Assembly: GCA_000209465.1 (NCBI GenBank)
Contig: GL890592.1
Span: 23,962-87,961 of the forward strand
DNA from: Lachnospiraceae oral taxon 107 str. F0167
GTDB lineage: Bacteria > Bacillota > Clostridia > Lachnospirales > Lachnospiraceae
Direction: 5' to 3'
DNA: 64,000 nt
In this document: one piece after another, positions 25,991 through 34,555 of the stretch
Layout of the letters: each line of letters begins with the position of its first letter
How positions within the stretch are numbered: position 1 is the first letter of the stretch
Translations under genes and position numbers: made by a program
The notes under the pieces: generated by a model
Seen by the model: only the letters and a program-made list of their open reading frames with translations
The model's database searches: none
Told to the model about the DNA's origin: nothing

Positions 25991-28023
25991 TATGACTCCT
26001 TTCCGGATTTATCTCCTGTCTTTTGATTACTTTTTTGCTTATTCTTTTTCTTCTTAGAATCGGATTGATTATCACTGTTACTACTGTTTTCATCCTGTGG
26101 CTGTTGACCTATTTGCTGTTTATTTCCATCCTGTGGTGGAGTCGTTGGACGATTTTGATCTATATTTCCCTGACCATTCATCTGTGGAGGTTGTCCCATA
26201 TCTCCACCTTGACCTCTTCCGCCTCCATTTCCATTCATCTTAGGCGGCTGCCCCTGCGGTGGTTGCCCCATTCCACCCTGACCTCTTCCACTTCCATTTC
26301 CATTCATCTCAGGCGGCTGCCCTTGCGGTGGTTGCCCCATTCCTCCTTGACCTCTTCCACTGCCGTTTCCATTCATCTCAGGCGGTTGCCCAAAGTTTCC
26401 ACCCTGTGGAGGTTGACCGAAGCTATCTCCCTGTGAGTTGCCTCCTCTTCCTCCCTGTGGCGGCTGACCGTAGTTTCCTCCCTGTGAGTTGCCTCCTCTT
26501 CCTCCCTCCGGCGGCTGACCAAAGTTTCCTCCCTGCGAGTTGCCTCCTCTTCCTCCCTGTGGCGGTTGACCGTAGTTTCCTCCCTGTGAGTTGCCTCCTC
26601 TTCCTCCCTGTGGGGATTGTCCGAAGCCTCCTCCCTGCGAGTTGCCTGCAGTAACGGAACTCTCACTATTTCCTACGCTTACCTTATAAGTTTTTCCGCT
26701 CTCAAGATCCGCACTGCTGTATAAAACCGCATTATAGCTCTGAGTCTGATCGGATGAAGTGAAAACTTCCTTTCCCGATTCGTCGCTTATCTTTATAGTT
26801 TCTCCACCATTAACATTATTATTCAGATAATAAATAATACTTGGCTGGCTTGAATTATTATTAAATCCTTGGAACATACCTGAATTTCCCGTTGCAAGTA
26901 TACTTCCGCCTGTGATGGTGGCAGTTCCGTCATAGTCGATAGATGCATTTCCTCCGTTTGACGGACCGTCTACCAATATATTTCCTCCTGAAACATTCAA
27001 ATCTCCATTGGAGTCTATGCCGTCACCACCCGGAATAATCTTTATATTTCCTCCTGAAATATTTACAGAATAGTTTTGCTGTGAACCGTCCTGTGAATCT
27101 CCTGCCGCATTTACACCGTCATCAGTGGAATTTACCAAAATATCTCCACCTTCGATATTTACGGTTATGCCTTCAAGACCTTCATTGGAAGCTGTTATAT
27201 TTATTTTTCCGTCTTTAACGGTCAATGTATTGTCTGCATGCAGAGCATCATCACCTGCATTTATATTTATTTCTCCATTTTCAAATATTACATCACCCTT
27301 TGAATGAAGGGCATCCTCAACAGTTGTAATCTCAAATTTACCGCCCTTTACAACAAGGGTTTTCTTTCCGTTAAGTCCATGATGTGAGGCTGTAATACTG
27401 TAATTGCCACCTTCTATATTAAGATTTGATTTACTATGTATAGCATCCTCATATCCGCCCTCCACCACAAGCGTTCCGCTTCCTGAAATATTTATATCGG
27501 CTTCACTGTATAAAGCTGCATCATATGCTTTGGAATCATTGGAGCTGTTCTCTGTCTGAGTATTCGCAGCTCTGGTATCACTTATTTTATTATCACTGCC
27601 ATCAGCCATATTAATATTCAAATTTCCGGTCTTTCCCACAATAGGAGCATCCTTAGAATTTGATATGGCAAAATTATCAAGATTTAAGTTTACCTCTCCA
27701 TCTGCATTTACTACTATTTGCCCTTCATCCAACTTACCGCTGAGACGATAATTACCTGCCTTATTTATAGTAATAATATTGCCTTCACTGCTTGCACCTT
27801 CACCTGTTATAGTAATATTATTATTCTCAACATTTATAGCTGTCTGTGTGCTCTGCACTTTTTGAGTTTTATCATTGCTCACATTTGCACTTACAGTTGC
27901 CGCACTTGCATTCTGTGATGCATTGCATGCACCGAGCCCAAGCATAAGCCCCATTCCCATTAAAGAGAATGCTATATTTTTATTTATTGTCTTTCTGTTT
28001 TTATCCTTTATCTTCCTTTTCAT
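25990..28023 (-). CDS. Carbohydrate-binding beta-helix lipoprotein (Cthe_2159-like) with Gly/Gln/Pro repeat tail
   Basis: 677 residues. The start at 28023 has AGAGGT at 28028-28033; a longer frame upstream is unlikely. After a basic N-terminus comes a lipobox, LMLGLGAC. Residues about 60-420 hold many short repeats of the type GGNYSITASHHGLNG, EDALHSKG, GDDALHADNTL and DDGVNAAGDS, fitting the parallel beta-helix carbohydrate-binding family (Cthe_2159/DUF4353) that binds acidic sugars or cellulose with calcium. From about 490 the chain is low-complexity: about four 17-residue units (GRGGNSQGGNYGQPPQG type), then two to three 23-residue units containing QPPEMNGNGSGRGQGG, and a Lys-rich end. It heads the operon and is probably lipid-anchored at the surface. 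Confidence 0.87.
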   Translation of the reverse strand: MKRKIKDKNRKTINKNIAFSLMGMGLMLGLGACNASQNASAATVSANVSNDKTQKVQSTQTAINVENNNITITGEGASSEGNIITINKAGNYRLSGKLDEGQIVVNADGEVNLNLDNFAISNSKDAPIVGKTGNLNINMADGSDNKISDTRAANTQTENSSNDSKAYDAALYSEADINISGSGTLVVEGGYEDAIHSKSNLNIEGGNYSITASHHGLNGKKTLVVKGGKFEITTVEDALHSKGDVIFENGEININAGDDALHADNTLTVKDGKINITASNEGLEGITVNIEGGDILVNSTDDGVNAAGDSQDGSQQNYSVNISGGNIKIIPGGDGIDSNGDLNVSGGNILVDGPSNGGNASIDYDGTATITGGSILATGNSGMFQGFNNNSSQPSIIYYLNNNVNGGETIKISDESGKEVFTSSDQTQSYNAVLYSSADLESGKTYKVSVGNSESSVTAGNSQGGGFGQSPQGGRGGNSQGGNYGQPPQGGRGGNSQGGNFGQPPEGGRGGNSQGGNYGQPPQGGRGGNSQGDSFGQPPQGGNFGQPPEMNGNGSGRGQGGMGQPPQGQPPEMNGNGSGRGQGGMGQPPQGQPPKMNGNGGGRGQGGDMGQPPQMNGQGNIDQNRPTTPPQDGNKQQIGQQPQDENSSNSDNQSDSKKKKNKQKSNQKTGDKSGKES
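26170..26640 (-). repeat. Coding tandem repeats, 51-bp and 69-bp units
   Basis: About four 51-bp units lie in the right half (coding 17 residues each, core GGNYGQPPQG). Two near-identical 69-bp units and a partial third lie in the left half (23 residues, core QPPEMNGNGSGRGQGGMG). Copies differ at a few bases. All periods are multiples of three, so changes in copy number keep the frame. Confidence 0.9.
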
Positions 28024-28098
28024 AAGTACCTCTTTTTTAACTTCATTTTTGAAAGGCTGTTTTGTTTTCCCTTCCATGCAATAAGGATACCCGAGTAA

Positions 28099-28148
28099 GC
28101 TGAAATGAAGCTGAAAAAAACTCTCTTATTTGTGAAGATAATGTGAAG
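28099..28148 (-). promoter_or_regulatory. OmpR-type direct-repeat operators upstream of the surface operon
   Basis: On the minus strand the region reads TTTCAGC-N4-TTTCAGC (28116-28099) and CTTCACA-N4-CTTCACA (28148-28131). Each pair has an 11-bp period, one helical turn, as for OmpR/PhoB-family binding sites. They lie 76-125 bases upstream of the ATG of the carbohydrate-binding lipoprotein. The OmpR-type regulator at 21434 is a natural candidate to bind here. Confidence 0.5.
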
Positions 28149-28308
28149 AAATTTCTACCGCATTTATTTATGGATTATCTAACCGGATTAATAATAAGAA
28201 AACAGAATGTCTTTATGATAATAGTTGATATATTTAAGAATAAATAATGGAATCACAAATAAATATTTATTATACTATAGATACAAAGCATAAAGTAAGG
28301 AGGTCTAA

Positions 28309-28674
28309 ATGAGAAAAGTGTTAAGATTTTTAATGATAGGTACAATATGTTGTTTGATATTTATTTTAAGTTCCTGTAGAAAATCAGATACGAATGAGAC
28401 AGGTTTTAAAAACGGTGAAATAGAGCAACCTCAAATAATGTACAATCAGCAGATTTATTGTTACTATGCAACCGGATTTGATGATACCCTGCCACAAAAT
28501 TACTCAAAAGTTGGCGAAGTAAAAGCCGTAGACAACCGTCAAAAGCCTGATGAAGATTTTAAAGCTTGCAGGCTTGAGATCGGACAGGCTGTTTATGCAG
28601 ATACAGGGCAGGATATCATAGATACTGTTTATGTGCAGTATAGTGAAGGATATGCAAAGTTTGACCTTAATTAA
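28309..28674 (+). CDS. Small lipoprotein of unknown function
   Basis: 121 residues with a clear lipoprotein signal (basic MRKVLR, hydrophobic core, lipobox LSSC at about residue 23), so it is exported and lipid-anchored. The mature part, about 98 residues with several aromatic residues and two further cysteines, matches no family I recognise. AAGGAGGTC is the ribosome binding site. It is transcribed alone and its 3' end overlaps the convergent cyclase gene by 8 bases. Confidence 0.8.
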   Translation: MRKVLRFLMIGTICCLIFILSSCRKSDTNETGFKNGEIEQPQIMYNQQIYCYYATGFDDTLPQNYSKVGEVKAVDNRQKPDEDFKACRLEIGQAVYADTGQDIIDTVYVQYSEGYAKFDLN

Positions 28675-29311
28675 ACCATGCCACCGCTCTTATCGGTGAA
28701 CCGTCACAGTTTTCTATTTTTAAAGGAAAACAGCCAAACCAAAACAACTCATCTCCACACTGCTCCAGATTGGTAAGATTTTCTATATTTATAATATCGC
28801 AGTTTTCAAAAAGCTTTTTATGGCGGGTGAGATTCTCATCCGCTATAGGATCAAGCCCTATAACATCAAAACCTATCCCCTTATAATTTCCCTTTAAAAT
28901 ATAATCCATCACTTCATCATCAATGCAGGGATAATCTCCAAAATACTCATCACTCTCCCATATCTTATCCCAGCCCAGGTTAAACAGTAAGAAGTCGGCA
29001 ATATCGGTTTTTTCTCCATAGACCTTCAAATTCTCCATAGTGATTGACTCACCTTCCTTTAACATTCTACAGTCTATTACAAGAGCCTTACCGATAAATT
29101 GATCTATAGGAAATTCATCCAAAGTCTTTTTTCCCTCATAAATATGTGCCGGCGGATCCACATGTGTACCCGTATGAGTATAAATTTGAAGAAATGTCTC
29201 TTTAAACCCGTCTTTTTTATAGGTATTTGCGGGCGTAAGCTTAGGTTTATCAGTGCCCGGATATACAGGCATTTTTTCATTTATTATATGAGTTAAATCT
29301 ATTACTTTCAT
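28667..29311 (-). CDS. Cyclase/kynurenine formamidase-like metal-dependent hydrolase
   Basis: 214 residues matching the cyclase (PF04199) family. The N-terminus has VIDLTHIINEKMPVYPGT and the metal site HTGTHVDPPAH at about 47-57. DVIGLDPIAD and ENLTNLEQ in the C-terminal half are typical too. Members hydrolyse amide or lactone bonds using zinc or manganese, the best known being arylformamidase. It lies 9 bases downstream of a nicotinamidase-like gene on the same strand, so the pair may act in one amide-salvage step. The substrate is unknown. Confidence 0.88.
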   Translation of the reverse strand: MKVIDLTHIINEKMPVYPGTDKPKLTPANTYKKDGFKETFLQIYTHTGTHVDPPAHIYEGKKTLDEFPIDQFIGKALVIDCRMLKEGESITMENLKVYGEKTDIADFLLFNLGWDKIWESDEYFGDYPCIDDEVMDYILKGNYKGIGFDVIGLDPIADENLTRHKKLFENCDIINIENLTNLEQCGDELFWFGCFPLKIENCDGSPIRAVAWFN

Positions 29312-29320
29312 ATTTTATAC

Positions 29321-29842
29321 CTATTTTATATTTATCTGACAGCTTCTTAAGGTTTCCAGCGCAGCTTCATGTTTTTTAGGTGTAACACCTGCACAACAGC
29401 TTGAATCAACAAAAATTCTTGTTTCAGGTAAAAATGCCTTTAATAAAAGTGCGTTTGAAACCACACATATATCCGTACAAAGTCCCACCATCTCTATCTC
29501 AATATCCTCAGCCTTTGATAGTTCGAGCATTTTATTTGCCAGATTAAGGCTTCCAAATCCGGGCTTTTTAAAGATATTTCCGGAATATATAAGCTCGGCT
29601 ATACAAGGATAAAGCTCCCATCCGGATGTATTTTCTATACAATGTTTTACAGGAAGATTCTTTCCTTCCTGACTTTCTAAATAGTTTTCCTTATGCGTAT
29701 CCATAGTTGCAAACACATCTTCCTTAGGATATTCCAAAATCTTTTTCCTTACAGCCTCTACAATAGATACCGCTTCATCAGTTCCCAAACTTCCGTCAAT
29801 AAAATCCTTTTGCATATCTATTACAATCAATATCTTTCTCAT
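29321..29842 (-). CDS. Isochorismatase-fold cysteine hydrolase, nicotinamidase-like
   Basis: 173 residues of the isochorismatase superfamily. The catalytic Asp lies in LIVIDMQKDFIDGSLG, and the nucleophile Cys in VGLCTDICVVSNALLLK. The region LPVKHCIENTSGWEL resembles the PxHC-x-T-x-G metal/substrate segment of nicotinamidases (PncA), so deamidation of nicotinamide to nicotinate for NAD salvage is the best guess. AGGAGGC precedes the ATG at 29842. Other amidohydrolases of the family cannot be excluded. Confidence 0.85.
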   Translation of the reverse strand: MRKILIVIDMQKDFIDGSLGTDEAVSIVEAVRKKILEYPKEDVFATMDTHKENYLESQEGKNLPVKHCIENTSGWELYPCIAELIYSGNIFKKPGFGSLNLANKMLELSKAEDIEIEMVGLCTDICVVSNALLLKAFLPETRIFVDSSCCAGVTPKKHEAALETLRSCQINIK

Positions 29843-29902
29843 ATAGCCTCCATACTGTACAGATTATCTGTAAATTTTAAGCTTGCAGCATTTATACACC
29901 GC

Positions 29903-29934
29903 AATGAGGGGCAAAATCCCCTTTGCCCCTCATT
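29903..29934. terminator. Strong hairpin, probable terminator
   Basis: AATGAGGGGCAAA at 29903-29915 pairs perfectly with TTTGCCCCTCATT at 29922-29934 around a 6-base loop. It lies between the lipoprotein gene (29968) and the hydrolase gene (29842), both on the minus strand. There is no U-tract on either side, so it may be an mRNA stabiliser or a weak terminator. Confidence 0.6.
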
Positions 29935-29967
29935 ATATATGAAAATAAAATAATTTTAAATAAAATT

Positions 29968-31692
29968 TTATCCTACAAAAAGTATACCTTCAAAAAGTTC
30001 TTCAATATCCACACCATCCACAGTGCCCATCCATTCATTATCCCCAAAATCAACACTGATCCTGTAACAATCACCATCATAGTCTAAAAGAGTATAGTCC
30101 TTAAGTGAGAAGTATTTATTGTCCATCCCATCCCATTCTTTATCTTCCACATATTTCTTATCGATAATTCTTACATCCATATATTCTTTTGCATCACTTT
30201 TTATAAAAAGAATATATGATTCTGCCGGTATTATAGCATCTCCCTTTATATTTCCGTCGGTATCCACTTCCTTACAGGAAATATCCGACTTTGTGCGTAA
30301 AACGACTCTATCTGTAATCTTATATGCATCATCCTTTTCTCTCGGATATCCGTTCTTACCTATTGACCATTCTCTTTCACCGGTTACAGTACTTAACAAA
30401 TCAAAAGTCGTTTCCATAATAAATGAATCCGGATCTGTAAGAGTTTCCTCCAATATCTTATAGCTCCCACCATCCTCTTCATTTTCCTTATATAGTGAAT
30501 TCCTTGATAAGCTTAACAACCGGTATTCTTTTTCATTTTTATTAAGTGTATCAAGATCTATTTTATAAAGTACGTTTACATCACCTTCTTCAGCCATAAA
30601 ATGATACATATAATATTTTCCGTCTTTTTTTACAATATATGATTCTGAATCAAAACCTTCAAACTCCAGCGTATCAACCCCTCTTACCACTACAGAGCCC
30701 ACTGTGTATTTTTCACCTGTTTCCTCCGGCTCCTCATAAATATTATTTACATAGACCATATCTCTTTCACCGTCATTATCAACATCCAGACGCAATGTCA
30801 TATCACTGTGTAAAATCGGGAATACATAATCTTTTTCCTTACTGATGTATTTGGGTTCAAATATATCTTTGGCATCATCAAAATATACCGTAATCATCTG
30901 TGTCCCCTCTTCATAGTTTCCAAGAGTATATGTATCAAAATATAATGTAACTCCCTCGGCATTGGCAGTCCATGTCAAACCTGTAAAATCACCCTGATTA
31001 AAATCGTTTAAATATGTGGAAGGCTTCGTGATTTCAAGCTCCTTATAATCTTTTTCCGACATTTCATCCAGCAGATTTAAAAATGCTTCTCTATCTTTTA
31101 CTATATCTTTAAGCTCTATTTGTTCACCTGTTTTTGTGTCAAAATTATAGGATGTTCTTGTTTCAATCGGATGTCTGATTCCCTGCTCCTCTATTTCATA
31201 ATTAAGTATACTGACAATATCCTCATCCGCCCTCATTACATAACTCTTTGTTTCAATATATCTTGTCGTAGCGGGGTACTCGCTGTCTTTATCATTTTGA
31301 CTGTACTCTTCCAGTTCCTCCTTTATCTCCTTAAACCTGATATCCACCATATCATTATATTCATTAAGGGCATTTCTTAGAGCTTCAAATTCTTTATCCT
31401 CTTCCCTCAGATTAAAATGTACACTGCTCATTGTATATAAATATCTGTAGTTTTCCATATCAAAATTCCCGTCATGAACTTCTTCCAAAATTATATGGGG
31501 CTTTTTTGATACGGTATTTTCCTTTTTCTTAGAGCCGACTTCCTTTTTATTTTCTTTTTTATCATCCGTACTTTCTGTCTGCTCTTTGCTCTCCTTTATT
31601 ACTTCCTCCTCTTTCTTACAGGACGTAGATACAAATATCATTAAAATCATCAATACTGTAAGCCAAAAATATTTTTTGTTTTTAAATACCAT
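29968..31692 (-). CDS. DUF3298-type lipoprotein A
   Basis: 574 residues. A signal peptide ends in lipobox STSC near residue 25, followed by a Lys/Glu-rich linker to about 65. The next 220 or so residues resemble the DUF4163/DUF3298 domains found in RsiV, PdaC and related surface proteins: SSVHFNLREEDKEFEALRNA, MRADEDIVSILNYE, SYNFDTKTGEQIELKDIVKD and EGVTLYFDTYTLG. Beyond about 300 there is an acidic segment beginning LRLDVDNDGERDMVYVNN, calcium-site-like, then a C-terminal domain ending in DGVDIEELFEGILFVG. It is a full-length paralogue of the gene directly upstream. No function is established for this full architecture. Confidence 0.82.
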   Translation of the reverse strand: MVFKNKKYFWLTVLMILMIFVSTSCKKEEEVIKESKEQTESTDDKKENKKEVGSKKKENTVSKKPHIILEEVHDGNFDMENYRYLYTMSSVHFNLREEDKEFEALRNALNEYNDMVDIRFKEIKEELEEYSQNDKDSEYPATTRYIETKSYVMRADEDIVSILNYEIEEQGIRHPIETRTSYNFDTKTGEQIELKDIVKDREAFLNLLDEMSEKDYKELEITKPSTYLNDFNQGDFTGLTWTANAEGVTLYFDTYTLGNYEEGTQMITVYFDDAKDIFEPKYISKEKDYVFPILHSDMTLRLDVDNDGERDMVYVNNIYEEPEETGEKYTVGSVVVRGVDTLEFEGFDSESYIVKKDGKYYMYHFMAEEGDVNVLYKIDLDTLNKNEKEYRLLSLSRNSLYKENEEDGGSYKILEETLTDPDSFIMETTFDLLSTVTGEREWSIGKNGYPREKDDAYKITDRVVLRTKSDISCKEVDTDGNIKGDAIIPAESYILFIKSDAKEYMDVRIIDKKYVEDKEWDGMDNKYFSLKDYTLLDYDGDCYRISVDFGDNEWMGTVDGVDIEELFEGILFVG

Positions 31693-31715
31693 AAAATCTC
31701 CTTAAAATTAAATCC

Positions 31716-33434
31716 TTATCCTGCAAATAAAATACCTTCAAAAATTTCATTTATATCCACACCGTCTATTGTATATGAAATCTCATCTCCCTCGCTGTCC
31801 AATGTGATTCTGTAACAATTTCCATCATAGTCCGGCAAATTTTCATCCTTCAGTGTAAAATGTCGCTCAACATCAGACCACTCTGAAACTTCCACATCAT
31901 CCTTGTCTACAACCCGCACATCCACATAGCTTTCATTATCACTGTACACAAACAGCAAATATGAATCCTCAGGTATAGAGGCAGACTTTTTTCCCTTCCC
32001 GTCTTTATCAACTTCCTTACAGTTAACTTCCCTTAATGTACGAATTACATAGGGCATATTGACCTTTGCTCTTTCAGTTTTTGCCATCGGTATGCCCTCA
32101 TCTCCTACATACCATTCTCTTTCAGTCATAATTGTACCTAATATATAGCCCACTTCATCAGCCATAAATGTATCGGTATCTGTAAATGTCTCTTCTATAT
32201 ATGTATAAATTTCCACATTATCTTCAGCCTCAAAACTGTGATCCCTGCTTAAAAGAGACAAATAACTGAATTTATCATCATCCTTTTTTAAATCGGAAAG
32301 ATTAAGACTTGTAAGAATAGAAACTTCCGCTTCGCCCCCAAATACATATATATAGTAATTACCTGATTTTTTGACTATATAAGCACTTCCTTCAGAGCCT
32401 TCAAAGCTCTTACTCTCATCGCCGACAAATACCTCCAGACCGGTAGTATATATATCTAGACTTTCTTTATCCTGTTCATATTTATTTTCCACATATACGG
32501 ATTCTCTCTCCCCGTCACCGTCTATATCAATATGCAAGGTCATATTGTCTGCAAGAATCGGAAAAACATAGTCTTTTTCTTTATTGATATATTTTGATTC
32601 AAACAAATCATCATCCTCATAAAAACATACAGTAATAACCTGAGGTCCGTCAGTAAAGCTTCCCAGTGTTCCTGTATCAAAATACACTGTAACTCCCTCC
32701 GGACTTACTGTCCAAACCAGGTCTTTATAATCATTTTCCTTAAGCCCCTTTACATACTCTGAGGGCTTTGTAATATTGGACTCCTGATAATCCTTTTTTG
32801 CCAAGGCATCCACCAATTCAAAAAAACTCTCATCATCCTTTACCACATCCAAAAAAGATAAGATTTTTCCTGTACGGGTATCAAAATTGCAGGATTCACG
32901 AGAATACATAGTTTTTGCACCGGTATAATTGTACTCTTCATAGTTTAATATACTTACAATGCTCTCATCAGATCTCATTATATAGGTATTTACAATATCT
33001 TTGAGTATAGACGAATTAAATCCGTCCTTCCTGTTTTCAATTTCCTGCTTACCGAAAAAATCCATATCTTCTTTCATTCCGGCATACTTTTCTTCCATTT
33101 TTTCATTATACTCTTCTATTGCCTTTCTGAGAGAATCAAATCCCTCCTCCTCTTTTAAGCTGATTTTTATGCTTCTTAAGTTGTATAAATATTCACCCTC
33201 ATACGAATCATAGGCATTCTCATTCATCTTATTTAGAAGAATATGCGGCTTTTTTGAGTTTTTTTCTTGTTTCTCTTTTTTTACCTTACTCTCCTTAACA
33301 GCTTTAGATTCTTTTGTTTCCTGAATTTCCTCTGTCTCTGCTTCCTTCTTTTTTTCCTCATTTTTTTTACAACCCACAGCCATCAACATTGCAATTATCA
33401 ATATCAACCATATAAGATTTCTTTTATACTTCAT
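31716..33434 (-). CDS. DUF3298-type lipoprotein B
   Basis: 572 residues with lipobox AVGC near residue 22, a charged Lys/Glu linker and the same domain order as its neighbour: a DUF4163/DUF3298-like part (YLYNLRSIKISLKEEEG, MRSDESIVSILNYE, SCNFDTRTGKILSFLDVVKD, EGVTVYFDTGTLG), an acidic HIDIDGDGERESVYVENK segment, and the ending DGVDINEIFEGILFAG. Similarity runs end to end, so the pair arose by tandem gene duplication. The 23-base gap shows they are cotranscribed. Both would be anchored outside the membrane; ligand or partner is unknown. Confidence 0.82.
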   Translation of the reverse strand: MKYKRNLIWLILIIAMLMAVGCKKNEEKKKEAETEEIQETKESKAVKESKVKKEKQEKNSKKPHILLNKMNENAYDSYEGEYLYNLRSIKISLKEEEGFDSLRKAIEEYNEKMEEKYAGMKEDMDFFGKQEIENRKDGFNSSILKDIVNTYIMRSDESIVSILNYEEYNYTGAKTMYSRESCNFDTRTGKILSFLDVVKDDESFFELVDALAKKDYQESNITKPSEYVKGLKENDYKDLVWTVSPEGVTVYFDTGTLGSFTDGPQVITVCFYEDDDLFESKYINKEKDYVFPILADNMTLHIDIDGDGERESVYVENKYEQDKESLDIYTTGLEVFVGDESKSFEGSEGSAYIVKKSGNYYIYVFGGEAEVSILTSLNLSDLKKDDDKFSYLSLLSRDHSFEAEDNVEIYTYIEETFTDTDTFMADEVGYILGTIMTEREWYVGDEGIPMAKTERAKVNMPYVIRTLREVNCKEVDKDGKGKKSASIPEDSYLLFVYSDNESYVDVRVVDKDDVEVSEWSDVERHFTLKDENLPDYDGNCYRITLDSEGDEISYTIDGVDINEIFEGILFAG

Positions 33435-33493
33435 ATTCCCTCCTTAAAATCTTTTTTATAAAATAGATTTTATACTCTATACAAATAAAAAGC

Positions 33494-33521
33494 CCCCTAT
33501 AAATCTTCTTATTTATAGGGG
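33494..33521 (-). terminator. Intrinsic terminator of the membrane LuxR-type gene
   Basis: CCCCTATAAAT at 33494-33504 pairs with ATTTATAGGGG at 33511-33521 around a 6-base loop. On the minus strand it is followed by GGCTTTTTATTTG, a proper U-tract. It ends transcription from the gene at 33660-34301. Confidence 0.88.
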
Positions 33522-33659
33522 AATCTGCATCCAAAAACATAAACTATTCAGTGGATAGTGAATAAATGTTTGTTATTCAATTGATACCATCCGGCAATTC
33601 TACACCAAAATACCGCTCTTAGTCTAAAATTTTTCCGAAATCTTTTTATACTGCTTCAT

Positions 33660-34301
33660 TTATAAATTTTTTTCATTCTCCATTAAAGCACAGTATCTAA
33701 GCATCATCTTCATGGAACTTACAGATAATTTAGCATAAATATTTTGATTATGATATCTTAATGTACTCTCTTTTATCTTAGCAATATCAAGGATTTCCTG
33801 CACACTGTATCCTTCTCTGTGCAAATCAAATATTTTTCTCTCTGCCTTTGTAAGCTCATCTATACCTTTAATAAATTGTTTAAAGCTTTCAGGATCTATT
33901 TCCTTTTTTCTGTCATATTCAAGCCTTTTAATCCTCTGCTTTAAATCATTGATTTTATTATTGTAAATTTCTTTTTCTTTATTCCTCTCTTCTTCAAAAA
34001 TCATATAAAGCCATTTATAATCTTTTTTGACTTTTTGACTGTTTTCTCCTCCCTCTGATATACAGCTGCTTAAATCCTTAATAATAATTTTAATAAGAAA
34101 ATTCCCTGTAATAACAGCAAGCAAGATTATAAAAATAAATATAAAAAATAATGATATTATAAAAGCAGCCATGTTTTGCCTGATTATCCCATAAATATAT
34201 CCAAATCCTGTTATGCAAGACAGAGATAAAAAAGCAAGCAGTATTGACAATAACTCCACTATAAAAATATATATATAAAGCTTTTTTCGCAAAAAATCCA
34301 T
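33660..34301 (-). CDS. Membrane-tethered LuxR-type helix-turn-helix regulator
   Basis: 213 residues. Two membrane segments (about 8-32 and 43-70) are followed by a charged coiled coil (about 85-135) and a C-terminal GerE/LuxR-type helix-turn-helix (DELTKAERKIFDLHREGYSV, then KESTLRYHNQNIYAKL). No receiver domain is present, so the membrane part or coiled coil must carry the signal. GAGGATG lies upstream of the ATG at 34301. It is a single gene with its own terminator, between the lipoprotein pair and a divergent small membrane protein gene. Its target is unknown; either neighbour is possible. Confidence 0.85.
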   Translation of the reverse strand: MDFLRKKLYIYIFIVELLSILLAFLSLSCITGFGYIYGIIRQNMAAFIISLFFIFIFIILLAVITGNFLIKIIIKDLSSCISEGGENSQKVKKDYKWLYMIFEEERNKEKEIYNNKINDLKQRIKRLEYDRKKEIDPESFKQFIKGIDELTKAERKIFDLHREGYSVQEILDIAKIKESTLRYHNQNIYAKLSVSSMKMMLRYCALMENEKNL

Positions 34302-34468
34302 ATCACATCCTCACTGTCTGCCAATTTTATTAAATTATAAACCTTAAATACGGTTTTTGCCATACAAGGATTTAAAGGGCTTACAAATGAATAAGCCTTT
34401 AAATGTATTTTTTTACTGTAAAATGTACATTTAATAATTCTTGTTCTTAACAAGATACCTTTCATATC

Positions 34469-34508
34469 TTGATAAATTGTTGATAAATTGTTAAGATTTT
34501 GATATAAT
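34469..34508 (+). promoter_or_regulatory. Sigma-A-type promoter with duplicated -35 element
   Basis: TTGATA at 34480-34485 and a consensus TATAAT at 34503-34508 are spaced by 17 bases. The 11-mer TTGATAAATTG is repeated exactly in tandem (34469-34479 and 34480-34490); only the second copy is in register with the -10. It drives the small membrane protein starting at 34556. Confidence 0.78.
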
Positions 34509-34555
34509 TGACGACAGTGATACTTCACAATTTTTATTTTTTGGAGGAACTAAAA

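Noticed and set aside
26023-26666. Overlapping open frames on both strands in the repeat tail, and a CRISPR-like look
   Set aside because: The 51- and 69-bp repeats are in frame with the lipoprotein and encode Gly/Gln/Pro units. There are no unique spacers between constant repeats, so it is not a CRISPR array, and the other frames are by-products of the repeats.
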